A DNA stretch of 64,000 nt from Cycas panzhihuaensis. Lineage: Eukaryota > Cycadophyta. Positions 1 through 11,123 of the stretch are shown here, piece by piece. Position numbers and translations under genes: made by a program. Within the stretch, counting starts at the first letter, position 1. The number at the start of each line of letters is the position of its first letter. The notes beneath the pieces are model-generated. The model was given only the letters and a program-made list of their open reading frames with translations. It had not been told where the DNA came from and searched no databases. The stretch spans positions 91,023,741 through 91,087,740 of the forward strand of contig CM041465.1 in the NCBI GenBank assembly GCA_023213395.1, written 5' to 3'.

Positions 1-2667
1 TTCATTCAGTTTTCAAGTTGAGAAGATTTCTATAACTAGTGGTAATCTACTGGTGATAGGTTTGTCCAAAAGGAAGTCAAGACACTTTAGTATTGAAGTG
101 GCTGAAGAACTATTTTCCATTATTTGCATGATGTTTCTCTGTAACAAGTGCTTAGAATTGGGTAGTTCAACAAAAGACTTGAGGTCAACCAAATTAAATA
201 TTACAACCAACAGTTGAAACTAAACAGAAGCCACAAGCTACACAATTTCAATATCCAGGTGATCATGTCCTTGAAGTGTTGAGGGGACATCCTAATTCTA
301 GACTGCCACAGCTGTTATCCCAGAAAGATAAAAATGTCCATAGAAAAGTCGAGGAACTCTCTAAATAAAGCTTTAGTCCCCAGCAAGAATCCATTTGGAT
401 TCCTGGACTATAAGTTGAAAAGAAACATGGGAACATGAGGATGTGTAAACGTCATAGAGATGAGGCTGATAATCAGGGAAAATTTTTGATTCCTGAAAAA
501 GAAGCAATGTCTGCTGACATTAAGGAGGGTAATTATTTTGCGAAAACAGCTTAAGAAGTGGTTTCCACCAAATAAGAATCAAAGTTAGTGACAAGCACAG
601 GGCAATTTTTCTAACAGATACAGGACTATACACATTCACTGTTATGCCACTTGTTTGCCCTAAGTACATTTGCCTGCTTGGGAACTCCTTTTGGGTGTGA
701 ATTTGTATTGGTATTCTTCAGTGATATCTATTCTAACAAGATAAACCATATTGGGAATGTGAAGCAGATTTTGAAACTGTTTAGAAAGAATTAAGTATTT
801 GTTGAAGTTCACAATTGTCAAAATTTCCAAGCAAAAACAGAATACCTAATGCGTATGATCTGAGTAGAGGGCATTGTGTGGATGGTGAAAATGCAGAAGC
901 AATTGTCAAATGACATCAACCAACTCATATTTTTCATCTACATGTCTTGTCAGGACTTGTGGCATTTTATAGTTTGATCAAACATTTCTCAAACTGACGT
1001 GCCTCCATAATGGATTAACTTGAGAAAAAATCATTTTTTCGTTGGACTACTACAACAAACATTTCTTGTTGATAGGTAGGCCATTCTGTTACTTTTCATG
1101 AAGTTTTTTGCTTTCATACGACTTTGCCATGCTGCATTAAAACTTCCTCACCAATGTTACCAGAATCACCTATAGTCATGGCGAAAGGTTGATTACAGTC
1201 AGGTACATGCACTCATGCAATTTTCTAATATTGGTGAACTGTTGATCTATCTGAGAAAACATGAATTTCCATTTAAGAACAGTTATACAATGCACTAGAT
1301 TATATGATTTGCCATTGATGTGGATCATCCAATACTGTTGTCACTTCCTTGAATGTTCAAACACATGGAAATTTGCTGGGACATATAATATGCTAGGAAG
1401 GATTGGAAGCAAATTCAAGTAGGCTTAAGGTCATCGAGAACTTTGCTCCTCACATCAACCCAGGCCAACTATAAAGAGTCCTTTGCCAGGCAGACTTGCT
1501 TGAGAATACTGTTAAGTCTATTCATCTAGGTGCTTGAAAGGTGTAATAGAGCAAAATAAATTTGCTTACAAACTGGAATGTTATTGCATTAGCTATGTAT
1601 GGCACCCTTGAAACTCCAAGATCTGTATGCTTGTTAATAGCTATACAAAACTGCAAAGAGTGAACAACATGAAGGTCTTCAATCAACCAAATCTCTAGGT
1701 CAAGCTCCACAATATAACCTTCATTAGTAGTGATATTGCCCCAAAAACCTATGATGTAAAGACCACAATACAAAGGGTAGCCAAACTTATTGGTTATCTC
1801 AACCTATAATAGGAAAGTTAGGATTTTCACATGCAACTACCGGAGAGCTTGACTTCAACATGTTGCACACAGCAAATAAACCTTAGCATGGTGCATTTCT
1901 CTATATGCAATCCTCTACTCTATCAGGGTTCCTTCCTTCACAACTTACAAAACAGAGTGACAGTAATTCCCCTTGTTCAAGGCGTTCTCAATCTCCTCTA
2001 AGTAAGGGAGAGCCACTCCCAAACGCCCTGTTAATACCAACTAGAAATTGATGGTCTCCTAGTTTCAAGTATAAGACATATACCTCTTTTAAATTAATCA
2101 ATGTAAACTTGAAATGTACTGTTTTATGTACATCTAGTTGATAGTTAAAAGTGGTTATGGGCTCTCCTTAACTGCAAGACCAGTGTGATCTCTTGTGTGT
2201 CTGTGTGCTTGTAGTTTATTTTTTCTAATTTGTATAACCAGCCTTTCAACCAAAAAATATGATCAAGGGTGGGCACTCAGATATAACATCATCCCCTGAA
2301 TTAAAGATCATTACCCTCAACAATCATTATTTAACAATTGCATATATTTCTATTTACAAATAATAGAAAGGAAATAAGTATAACTGAAATAAACCATGTA
2401 ACGTCCATATGACAATTAATCTATTCCACTGAAGAACATAGCAATGGGAGAAAACCACACTATTCTCTACCTCGAGTCCAATTGGCTTACCTAGGACCTT
2501 GTTTAGCTAAGTTATTGGATACTCCATATGTCACCCCCTTTACCCCTACCCGAGATTTATCCAAGACTTGGATATGGCTTGGATATTTTTTGGTTACATA
2601 TCCTAACCATGTCATGTATTAGGTCAGATCCAATGTTGTATCTAACACCAAATTCTAGTCTAGTGGA
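1..2667. other. Upstream region, no recognised gene
   Basis: I recognise no gene here. Short open segments occur; one starts near 220 on the + strand and runs about 50 codons without an ATG to a stop near 366, and other partly open patches lie between 800 and 1500. None shows a motif I can name. The region could be intron or upstream sequence of the COL gene at 6282-6920, or decayed transposon sequence. No B-box cysteine/histidine pattern was seen. Confidence 0.4.
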
Positions 2668-3260
2668 CCCCAAATGACTGTATCCACAAATATTTTGGGC
2701 CTAACTGGCAACATTTTGGTCATATTTGATGCCCAACTTCATTATAAAATTTAAAAATAATGATCTGTTATCAAAAAAGAAGGAAATATAAATTAAGAAA
2801 CTTAGAAATCCTAGCTTGTTTTCCAAGATTTACTTCCATTTATAGCAATTGTTTTGCTACTTAAATAGTTGACTCTTTGAAAACTCTAGTGTCCCCATAT
2901 CCTGGAAATTTAAAAATATTGCGTCTATTCTTGCTTCCGTTTCCACTACTGCTCCTGTTTGCACATTTTTGGTTGAGCCATTGTGGGTTGTTTTCATTAA
3001 ATGGATACAATGTTCAATACAGCACATGCATAGTCAATGCCAGGCATACATAATTTAACTCTATAGCCTACCATCATTTAACAACCTTTAATGAGTTTCC
3101 ACCTAGACACTCCTCTTTTCCTCCCTCTTTCCAATTCTCAGTAAACATGAAGAATGAATGTTTCTTCAGTCTTTTGCATTGCTTAAATGCGACACAGACA
3201 TGACCCTTCACTTTGTTTCCCATGATTTACCATCCCTCTTTTCTTCTCCAAACCCTTAGC
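2668..3260 (+). repeat. 593-bp tandem duplication, copy 1
   Basis: The segment starting CCCCAAATGACTGTATCC is followed head to tail by a second copy beginning at 3261. The period is 593 bp and the copies differ by scattered substitutions and one- or two-base indels. The junction is exact: copy 1 ends AACCCTTAGC and copy 2 begins immediately. No coding motif is visible. It is a local segmental duplication, recent compared with the decayed transposons around it. Confidence 0.95.
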
Positions 3261-3852
3261 CCCCAAATGACTGTATCCACAAATATTTTGGGCCTAACTG
3301 GCAAGATTTTGGTCATATTTGATGCCCAACTTCATTATAAAATTAAAAAATAATGATCTATTATCAAAAGAGAAGGAAATATAAATTAAGAAACTTAGAT
3401 ATCCTAACTTGTTTTCCAAGATTTACTTCTATTTATAGCAATTGTTTTGCTACTTAAATAGTTGACCCTTTGAAAACTCCAGTGTCCCTATATCCTGGAA
3501 ATTTAAAAATGTTGTGTCTATTCTTGCTTCCGTTTCCACTACTGCTCCTGTTTGCACATTTTTGGTTGAGCCATTGTGGATTGTTTTCATTAAATGGATA
3601 CAATGCTCAATACAGCACATGCATAGTCAATGCCAGACATACATAATTTAACTCTATAGCCTACCACCATTTAACAACCTTTAATGAGTTTCCACCTAGA
3701 CACTCCTCTTTTCCTCCCTCTTTCCAATTCTCAGTAAACATGAAGAATGAATGTTTCTTCAGTCTTTTGCATTGCTTAAATGCGACACAGACATGACCCT
3801 TCACTTTGTTTCCCATGATTTACCATCCTCTTTTCTTCTCCAAACCCTTAGC
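3261..3852 (+). repeat. 593-bp tandem duplication, copy 2
   Basis: Second head-to-tail copy of 2668-3260. It ends at the same AAACCCTTAGC motif, after which the sequence becomes unique. A one-base deletion in the CCATCCTCTTTT stretch makes it one base shorter than copy 1. Confidence 0.95.
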
Positions 3853-6281
3853 CTATGGCTGTGTGGCTAGGATTGGATACATGGCTAGGTCATGGTCAGT
3901 GGTCGACAAGGCTTAAACACCTTCGTGGTGGTCATATGATAGTTACATGCATTTATTCAACCTCTTTGAGCTCTCCATTGAAGTCTCAGCTTTCCAAGGC
4001 TTGATTTGCGCATATAACACATTGGACAACAAAGCAATGTCTTTTGAAAAGGTCCCCTTTCCATGTCATTTCTTCAATGGGTTTTTGTCCATTGTCAGAC
4101 TTGGTAATGTCATGCTGTATCCATAGCATTCAAAAGTCCAATGTTTGATATGGTTATTGGATTGTTGAATTTGTATGCCAACAAAAGTGAAAGGCTAATT
4201 ATCAAAGTGCAATAGTGCTAGCTCAGATGAATGGATAGGATGTGGCTTTGGTGTTCTAGTAGATATGACCAAACTTTTCCAAGATTGGCTCTACAATAAT
4301 GTGTTGACCACATAAGATACTTGCCTTGTACCTATTGCTTGTTCTTTAGCTTAGCGTCATCTGTTTTATCTATGTTATCTTAGGAACAAAGCATGTTTGA
4401 CATTCTCCACCTTGCAGCAAGTATTGGCCCATTAATATTATATTATATTAAATTGTATTAAGGGGCTTACCAATAGTATCTATATCCTATTTATATTATA
4501 TTATACAATAATTCATTTTTAAGAGTTTATTTATATCTCTATATTTTTTTATGTCATCCAATGATATGAAATCCATAATCACCATCAGAACAATCATTAC
4601 TAGGGGAACATCATTGTGGCAATTATTTTTGATGAATATGAACTTGGACAGAGCACTATCTTGGTAAAATATATGCATTAAGGTAAGGATCCTAATGGTA
4701 TGTAGTGTTGCTTTCAATAATAGAATAGAATATATTTCATATTGCTGGATAATATTTATATAAGAAATCTTGAAAGCTTTCATATGGGATTATAAGTTGT
4801 ATTTTTTTGAGAAATCCATAATGGTAGGAATGGAAAACCATAATCTGATAGGACTGTTCATGCCAATTGACACTTGTAATTGCAAATTAAGGGGGAAATA
4901 ATCATAGAAAAACAATTCTTATGGGTATGGACAAAGTGTGAGATTATAGGTTTGTGGTGAGAGGGCATCATATTAGCAATTGTCATTTTGGTGCATATAA
5001 ATTTAACTATCAATTTTATAGTCATTTTTACAATAATTGTCTTGTAAAGATGATTATTATTCTACATTTTCAAAATAATAGAGGTGGGCCTTTAAGGCAT
5101 TTAAAAGAATTATTGATGACCTCTAATTCAACATTGGTCATATTGAAAATGAAGTTTTAAAAGAAATCAACTAGGTTGGGTGATGCTAATGTTAATTATT
5201 TGGATGATATGGGAATGTTTTCATAGGAATTATTTGCCATGGGAATGTCTGAAAGAAAGCTAAAGGGTGTCTGAACAATTATCCTCAAGAATAGTCTACT
5301 GGTCATCCTTTAATAATATAACATATATTATTAAAAAATCAACTAGTCATCATGTGTTTTGGAGGTCTTTTTAATTGTATATTATATTAATTGATATTGC
5401 TTAGTGTTGTAAGCAAGTGTTTATCCATCTTTTCTATCAATATTATGAAACAACGTTTAACCACCAAAACTATAATCATTGGGGGAAGGTAGTCGAGGCA
5501 GTCATTTGCAACAGGTTTTACCAATATTGGTTTAAAATTTAAACACTGCTGTGATGTCTTCCAACGTCTTCACAACATGGTTTTATTGGAGGAATTCTGA
5601 AACATGATGGATCTGGGGATTTGTATTCATGGGTGTTTTGAAGGAGAACCAGCACATGGGTAAGTGTACATTGTTACTGTACTTAAACTACACTGAAGAA
5701 AGTTCTCCACAAACCAGTGTGGCAATCTTCAACATGCTTATCAAGATATCCTCTACAACTACTTTCCCCTTCATTATTTTGCGAGAAAAGATGCTGTGTT
5801 CCTGAAGGACAATTTGTGTTTCAAGCTTAGCAAATTTGTTTCAAATATGATCTCTGGTTACTGAATATGCTTTTCCATGGAATGAATTAGCAGCCATAAT
5901 CTGGGTATGACTCTTTATCTATCATTCTCAAAACAGAAAAGTTTCAATGTTCAATTTTAGACATAATACATAAATTTGTCTAGTGTTAAATTGCCAGACT
6001 GTAAATTAAGTTCTGTGGTTTGCCTTCTTATTCCTCGAGCATTTAATGTTTGTGTTTTTACCTTTGATGTTTTGGTTTGTTTAATGTTATTGGCCTTTTA
6101 ATATTATTTTTCTCATTTCCTGAGATGGTGGATTATAGTTTGTTACATAAGTGACCACGTATAGACCATGCCATCCCCTTCAACAGCATATTCAGTGTGT
6201 GCTTATAAAGACAATGTCCTGGTTGCATAGCTCTAGAGCTATCATGAGTGCTGATGTTTAAAAGCTTATTGTTTCCTCCAG
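3853..6281. other. Region before the first recognised COL exon
   Basis: About 2.4 kb of AT-rich sequence without recognisable coding motifs. It is expected to be intron or flank of the COL gene, because the exon at 6282 is preceded by a pyrimidine-rich tract and AG acceptor. A possible donor (GGGTAAGTG) lies near 5657, after a short patch whose translation faintly recalls COL proteins, but that match is too weak to annotate as an exon. Confidence 0.4.
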
Positions 6282-6628
6282 CCATCTTCAGGCGCTCCTG
6301 CTGGGTATGTAGCTTTATCTTGTCAAGAACCTGAAGCAGAGGAAGCTCCCCAGCCTGCAAATGGTAGCATAGTTCAAGGTGTACCAGATCCAAGTGGGGC
6401 TAGCAACATGAATATCAACCATGCCATTCGGCCGGCTCATTCCAGTTTGTCACTCTCTCTTTCAGGCTTAAGTGGAGAAAGTAGTGCGGCTGACTACCAT
6501 GATTGTGGTATATCACCTGTGTTTCTGAAGGGCGAACCTCCATGGGGATCTGCAAGCCCTGACTCTGCATTTTCACAGGCTAGGGACAATGCGATGATGA
6601 GGTACAAGGAGAAGAAGAAGGCACGCAT
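6282..6628 (+). CDS. COL: CONSTANS-like (COL9-COL15 type) protein, penultimate exon with start of CCT domain
   Basis: Exon of a CONSTANS-like transcription factor, a nuclear protein family involved in photoperiod, light and flowering control. The exon follows a TTTCCTCCAG acceptor and is open throughout. Its translation contains a serine/leucine run (SLSLSLSGLSGESSAADY), then DCGISPVFL and GEPPW, the conserved middle motifs of COL9-COL15 proteins. It ends in RYKEKKKAR, the first part of the CCT domain. The donor at 6629 (AT/GTACGT) splits the CCT domain as in this subgroup, and joining to 6791 restores the frame. An ATG at 6408 is internal, because the frame is open and conserved upstream of it. 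The B-box exons are not seen in the window; they may lie upstream beyond long introns, or the locus may be 5'-truncated. Confidence 0.88.
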
Positions 6629-6790
6629 GTACGTCATCGTTTCTATCACGTTGACCTCCTAGTGCTGAGTTGTTCTGGAGCATAAGTGTTTTGTAGATTT
6701 GATGTTTCAATCGTTCCTGCCTGCAATGTTAGAACATGTTCAGAAAATATAGTAATTAACTAGCTGGTATGTTTTTGCTGCTAAGAACAG
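6629..6790 (+). other. Intron inside the CCT domain
   Basis: A 162-bp intron with GTACGT donor and AACAG acceptor. Removing it joins the codons for K-A-R-M with F-E-K-R-I-R-Y and restores a continuous CCT motif. Reading through the donor instead leads to a stop at about 6660, so splicing is needed for the conserved C-terminus. Confidence 0.9.
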
Positions 6791-6920
6791 GTTTGAAAAA
6801 CGGATTCGTTATGCTTCTCGTAAAGCTAGAGCAGATGTAAGAAAGCGCGTGAAAGGTCGCTTTGTTAAGGCAGGTGAAGCATATGATTATGACCCTCTAG
6901 CCATGACCAGGAGCTATTAG
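6791..6920 (+). CDS. COL: CONSTANS-like protein, last exon (rest of CCT domain and C-terminus)
   Basis: Final exon. It encodes the C-terminal part of the CCT domain ([19 protein letters not shown], then [16 protein letters not shown]) and ends LAMTRSY followed by TAG at 6918-6920. The basic CCT residues and the GRFVK core are intact, and the C-terminal YDYDP...TRSY tail is typical of the COL9-COL15 group. The CCT domain serves in nuclear import and binds NF-Y subunits or DNA in known family members. No in-frame stop or frameshift occurs in either exon, unlike all the transposon frames nearby, which argues that the sequence has been under selection until recently. The 3' UTR follows; no clear poly(A) signal was pinned down. 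Confidence 0.92.
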
Positions 6921-7164
6921 ACGACTCTGTGTTCTAGTTGAATTTATATCACTTTTCTGGTTGTCTTAGAGTCTGGCAATTAGCTTCCAGCTGGGCAAAC
7001 ATGATAGATTCCCTGTAACTACTTGTGCATCCAGCTGTTGCAATAAACCTGACCAACTTATTATGGAAATGCATGATTGTATTCAAGCAAGTAGCCTGCC
7101 CTTCAAAGAATGGTGGGAGTACTCCAGGTCCAGAGGGTGGATCTTGTTCATTCTTTGTTTCATT

Positions 7165-7246
7165 GACTGTTCATGCTGCATATACTCCTGGTTCATTGTG
7201 GATGCTGTGACGACTGTTCATGCTGCATATACTCCTGGTTCATTGT
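7165..7246 (+). repeat. Two 35-bp direct repeats downstream of the COL stop
   Basis: The 35-bp segment starting GACTGTTCATGCTGCATATA occurs at 7165-7199 and again at 7212-7246 (period 47 bp). The copies appear identical. They lie about 250 bp after the COL stop codon, in the likely 3' UTR or immediate flank. Confidence 0.85.
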
Positions 7247-7299
7247 ACCCTGGGCACGGACCAGACCTTCAAGGCATAAAATGAAGGCTTTATGGATTT

Positions 7300-10250
7300 A
7301 ATTTACAAGCTCCTGTGTATACACTGTGATGATAGAGGGTAAAGATTCATTTCCATGATCATTAGTTCACTTGGTGTATACTTTGGGGCAGAGCCATGCT
7401 CCAATAACTGAGGTGTGCTAAGCGTACAGATTTTGAATGACCAAACAACTGATCTTCGAGCGATATAGCTTATTTTGAAACTGTTATACTCAATATTTTG
7501 ATATCACATGCTGTTTTCTTAGGACACTTAATTATCGAGAATTAGAAATGGATAGCAAAGGTTGAGCTTTATGGAGATTTCCTTTCATGTATTTGGGGAT
7601 AATGTTTCAATTGTTGTCATGTACTTAAAAAGTTGTCTAATGAAAACTGGTGTACTCTGCTGCTGGTTGGCCAACCTCGTTCCCAATGTTACCTCATGAG
7701 TTAAAATTTGATCTTTATAGTTTGTGTAAGCTCTTAGCACCTTGATCACTCCTTTCTGCTTAGCTAATTATTTTCATAATAAATTGTATGTTGTCTCCTT
7801 TGTGTTCTGGCCTCCAGCAAATGAGCAAATTTTCAATTGCATTTAAAATGCAGAATATTGCTCTAACAAACTTGTAAAGATTAAAAAGAAGTTCATATGG
7901 GTTAAGCCCACATAGGCTGTACTATCATGACCACTGTTCATTGCTGCTAAATAAAAACTTTTGCATTTGCAACTGTCATATGCTTGCTGGATTCATGTAT
8001 CGCTCACTTGAATACATTGGAGTTGCATGCATTGTAGTCATTTTTCCATTGTGCTTTTATGCTTCCCTGTTGTTGCGTTGATTTTCCTTGGGGGCAAGAA
8101 ATCAAGAACCACTTCTTGACATACTCTAAGTGAAACATATTGCAGCTGGACACATGGTTGACACTGTTGTAACTGGCCATGTTAATCCATGGAGTGGAGT
8201 CCTTTTCCTATAGGTTGTGGTATTTTTCAACTCCTCCATGAACTTGATATTATTCCACTTCAAGATGTAAAGCACTAGGTGGATGAAGGTTCTTTAGCCA
8301 GTGTTTTAAAGTAGCACACATCCAAACCTGAGACTGAATATGATAAAACTAGAATATACCAATTGTTGAGAATTTTATCCTTGTGTGGTGTGAGGAATGT
8401 TAAATGCTAATGCAAATTCCGTTTTACAGGATTTGCTAAATTCACTTTTGTATTCACATAAAACAATTTTAAATATATGTTATGGTTAAGCTGGGTTTGT
8501 AAACTAAATATTTTCATCTTCAAGCGTTGACACTAGTATTGTAAGGGCTAAGGGCCGCCTTGCACTTATTGGTAAGTTAAGTTGTGTACATGGAAACTAA
8601 ATCTTCGAGTGACTTATGTGTAGCTGGCTTTAATTTGATTGAAGAACAAGTATCTTGGAATGTACTTTAAGCTCATGCTTCAAAGAACACTCCAACTCTT
8701 TTCTTTGGATCACATGAAAATTTAGCTTGTGATTGAACCTCACTGTATACACGTGCCTAGATTATTGAACATGCTGTAGAAAACAGATGTGCTGGGACAG
8801 AATTGGCATTCTTTGAGCATGGTACATGCCCTCATGTGTTGTTCTGTGTAATTTCTTTGCTTTCTTAGATATGTCTACTGTTTTTAAAAGTTTCACATAA
8901 AGAACCATTGGTCCATGGTTCCATGGTAAGGCTGCTGCTCTCATGAATGGGCTTATGGAGAGCCCAGTTCGTGAAGGAAACAATGCTCTGCACATACAAA
9001 AGTTACATAACCAGAGCTATCATTTACACCAGTATTGGAAGCATGCATGCCATCAATGTTGACATCCAATTTTCCCATCTTGCCAGCTTCGTAATGGAGA
9101 AAACAAGTGCAAAGCATGCTTAATTGAGTTTAGATAAAATCAAGGAGGAAAAACCAATTAGGACAACTTCAATTCATTTCAGCTTAGAAGCAAAAGACCA
9201 ATGAGGATAAATTTAATTTATCTTAACTTCATTTTAGGCAATCTATCAGTTTTTTATCAGCCAGCAAAGTTCCATTGTGACAAAATGACGAAGGATTTGC
9301 CTTCTGCTCATTTCCTTCTTGCACCAGGGCTGAATTGCACCTCAAATCCCTTCCAATGTTTGTTTACTGGTTGCTTTCCTCGCTTCCAACACATTGAACA
9401 TAATGGTAAAGGCAAAATGTAAATTCTTGCACCAATAATTTAAATACATCCTTTCGAATTGTGAACATGAAACAGAAATACCATTTGCACTAGGAATGTT
9501 GTGAATGTGAAATTGAAATACTATATGCACTGGGAGTGGAATTTTCTTATGTATGAATCCAAATTATCTTTTGGCACATGAATGTGAAATTCTGTGAGAT
9601 GAAGATGAAAATCTATCATTGCACATGAAAGTTACATTATGTCATGAAGCTCCTCTTTTACTCTTTGAAACACAAAATAATAACCCTATTTAAGATAGTT
9701 TAATTGGCAAGGTTTAAAAGGAGGAGAGTTCTGCATTTTAGGTTTGGAATGAAAATTTAGTGTCATATGAAACCCATTGTCAAGTATTTTTATATGCATT
9801 ATCCCTAACCAACGGCTAGAATTGTGGTTATTCAAGGGGAGACACCCATCTTTTGTGATGCTTATCTTTGTGGTGGTACTTTGTAACACAAAATATATGA
9901 ATGGTGTCTAGGTGTCATTTTTGGTGACAAAAGCATTTACCTTTTGAGGTCATGTTCTTCTTAGATGCGCTGAAATCAGTGTTTTGTCAGTGGAGTGATT
10001 TCTCCCTCAAACAATGAGAGAGTACTAACGAGTTCTTTGCTATTTTTGATATTTATAGAGATAACGTAGTTATTCAGAAATCATCTCTTGGTGGATAACT
10101 AGTCATTAAGTTTAGAGATCCCTAACTTTGGGGTGCCTTCCAGTCCATTCCTATGGATATGTCAACATCAATTCATTCCTATGGAGTTGGTGTGGACCCA
10201 CCTCTGTGGTTGTATTAGTTTATTCCTATGAATTTTTTCTCAATAGAAAT
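7300..10250. other. AT-rich flank without recognised genes
   Basis: About 3 kb downstream of the COL gene. No domain, tRNA or transposon boundary was recognised. The short open frames here (for example 8762-8995 on the - strand) have no motif I can name. A diverged two-copy repeat of about 38 bp lies near 9461-9538 (motifs AATACCATTTGCACT and AATACTATATGCACT). Confidence 0.4.
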
Positions 10251-10259
10251 GACAAACCG

Positions 10260-10540
10260 AGGAAGACAACTATGCATCCCTATGCACAAGAGATCCTAGT
10301 TTCATGGTTTATCCAGAGTGATTTCTTATTACATTCTCTTTTAGCTTTCATGCATCCTCATGCATGAAACTATATGCATCTTTGCACATATGATTATATT
10401 TGTCTTAAGTAGCCTTGTGCAAGAGACTACGCATATTCCTGTGCATTTGTTTTACTCATCCTCTTGCATCTATATGCGTCTTTGCACATTTCATTGTGCT
10501 CTAAAGCATTATTGTGCAAGAGAGTTGTATACATCTTTGC
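10260..10540. repeat. Degenerate repeat block rich in TGCATC/TTTGCACA/GTGCAAGAGA words
   Basis: The words ATGCATC, TTTGCACAT, TGTGCA and GTGCAAGAGA recur several times at irregular spacing. TGCAC and GTGCA are reverse complements, so imperfect hairpins can form. No array of constant period is present, so this is not a CRISPR or regular satellite. Confidence 0.6.
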
Positions 10541-10954
10541 TGTGATTTTGGTTTTATGTTGTGGGTTGGTTTTAGAGTTTCAAAGCTTGTTCACAATTAT
10601 TACCTGAAAGAAATTTAGAATTGAAATAAAATAAATTTTCTTTGATTGCTTATTCAAGTTTATGAAATAAATTGAATGGAGTCATTCATTCAATTCTATA
10701 GCACTTCTCTAAATTGTCATAAACTAGATAAATTTTAGACATTGTGACTTTTACTATCAAATAAAATTGAGGCTATTTTAATATTGTTAGTGATAAAAAA
10801 TTGCAAGGAATAGAATACTAGGAACAACTTTCAATTGCAATGGAGATAAAAAGTATCGAAATGATAACAAATATGGCAATACACAAAAGATGGAAGTAAT
10901 AGTAAATATGATAATTTATAATATAATGAAATGTTATCTAATGTTGTAATTCAT

Positions 10955-11109
10955 TGTTAAAAATATTTTAATCTTGACTTATGGTTTTCTAAAGTCAGCT
11001 TTACTAAATTATCGTATTTAAGAGCATCAATGCTCATGATGTAAGCATGTTATGGTTAATCAAAATGTAATCTTACATGATGTTTTTGATCTTTTGTCTA
11101 CCCATTTCA
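10955..11109 (+). repeat. Element A 5' LTR
   Basis: A 155-bp LTR with TG...CA ends. It aligns along its length with 26433-26575 plus 33449-33459 plus 43707, sharing motifs such as TATTTAAGAG and GATTAATCAAAA in diverged form. It is short for a plant LTR. Confidence 0.85.
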
Positions 11110-11112
11110 GTA

Positions 11113-11123
11113 TGGTATCAGAG
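11113..11123 (+). promoter_or_regulatory. Element A primer-binding site
   Basis: TGGTATCAGAG lies three bases after the 5' LTR and is complementary to the 3' end of plant initiator methionyl-tRNA, the usual primer for reverse transcription. Confidence 0.85.

Noticed and set aside
5560-5660. Possible COL exon before a GGGTAAGTG donor
   Set aside because: The conserved reading is only a few residues, has stops close by and no acceptor that gives a clean frame.
8762-8995. 77-codon - strand frame with GC-richer sequence
   Set aside because: No motif on either strand; both strands are open over the same part, so chance is as likely as coding.
10260-10540. CRISPR-like array
   Set aside because: Spacing and repeat length are irregular, and the window is plant nuclear DNA.
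10128-10545. Two overlapping + frames of 79 and 61 codons
   Set aside because: They run through the word-repeat block and reflect its composition rather than a protein.
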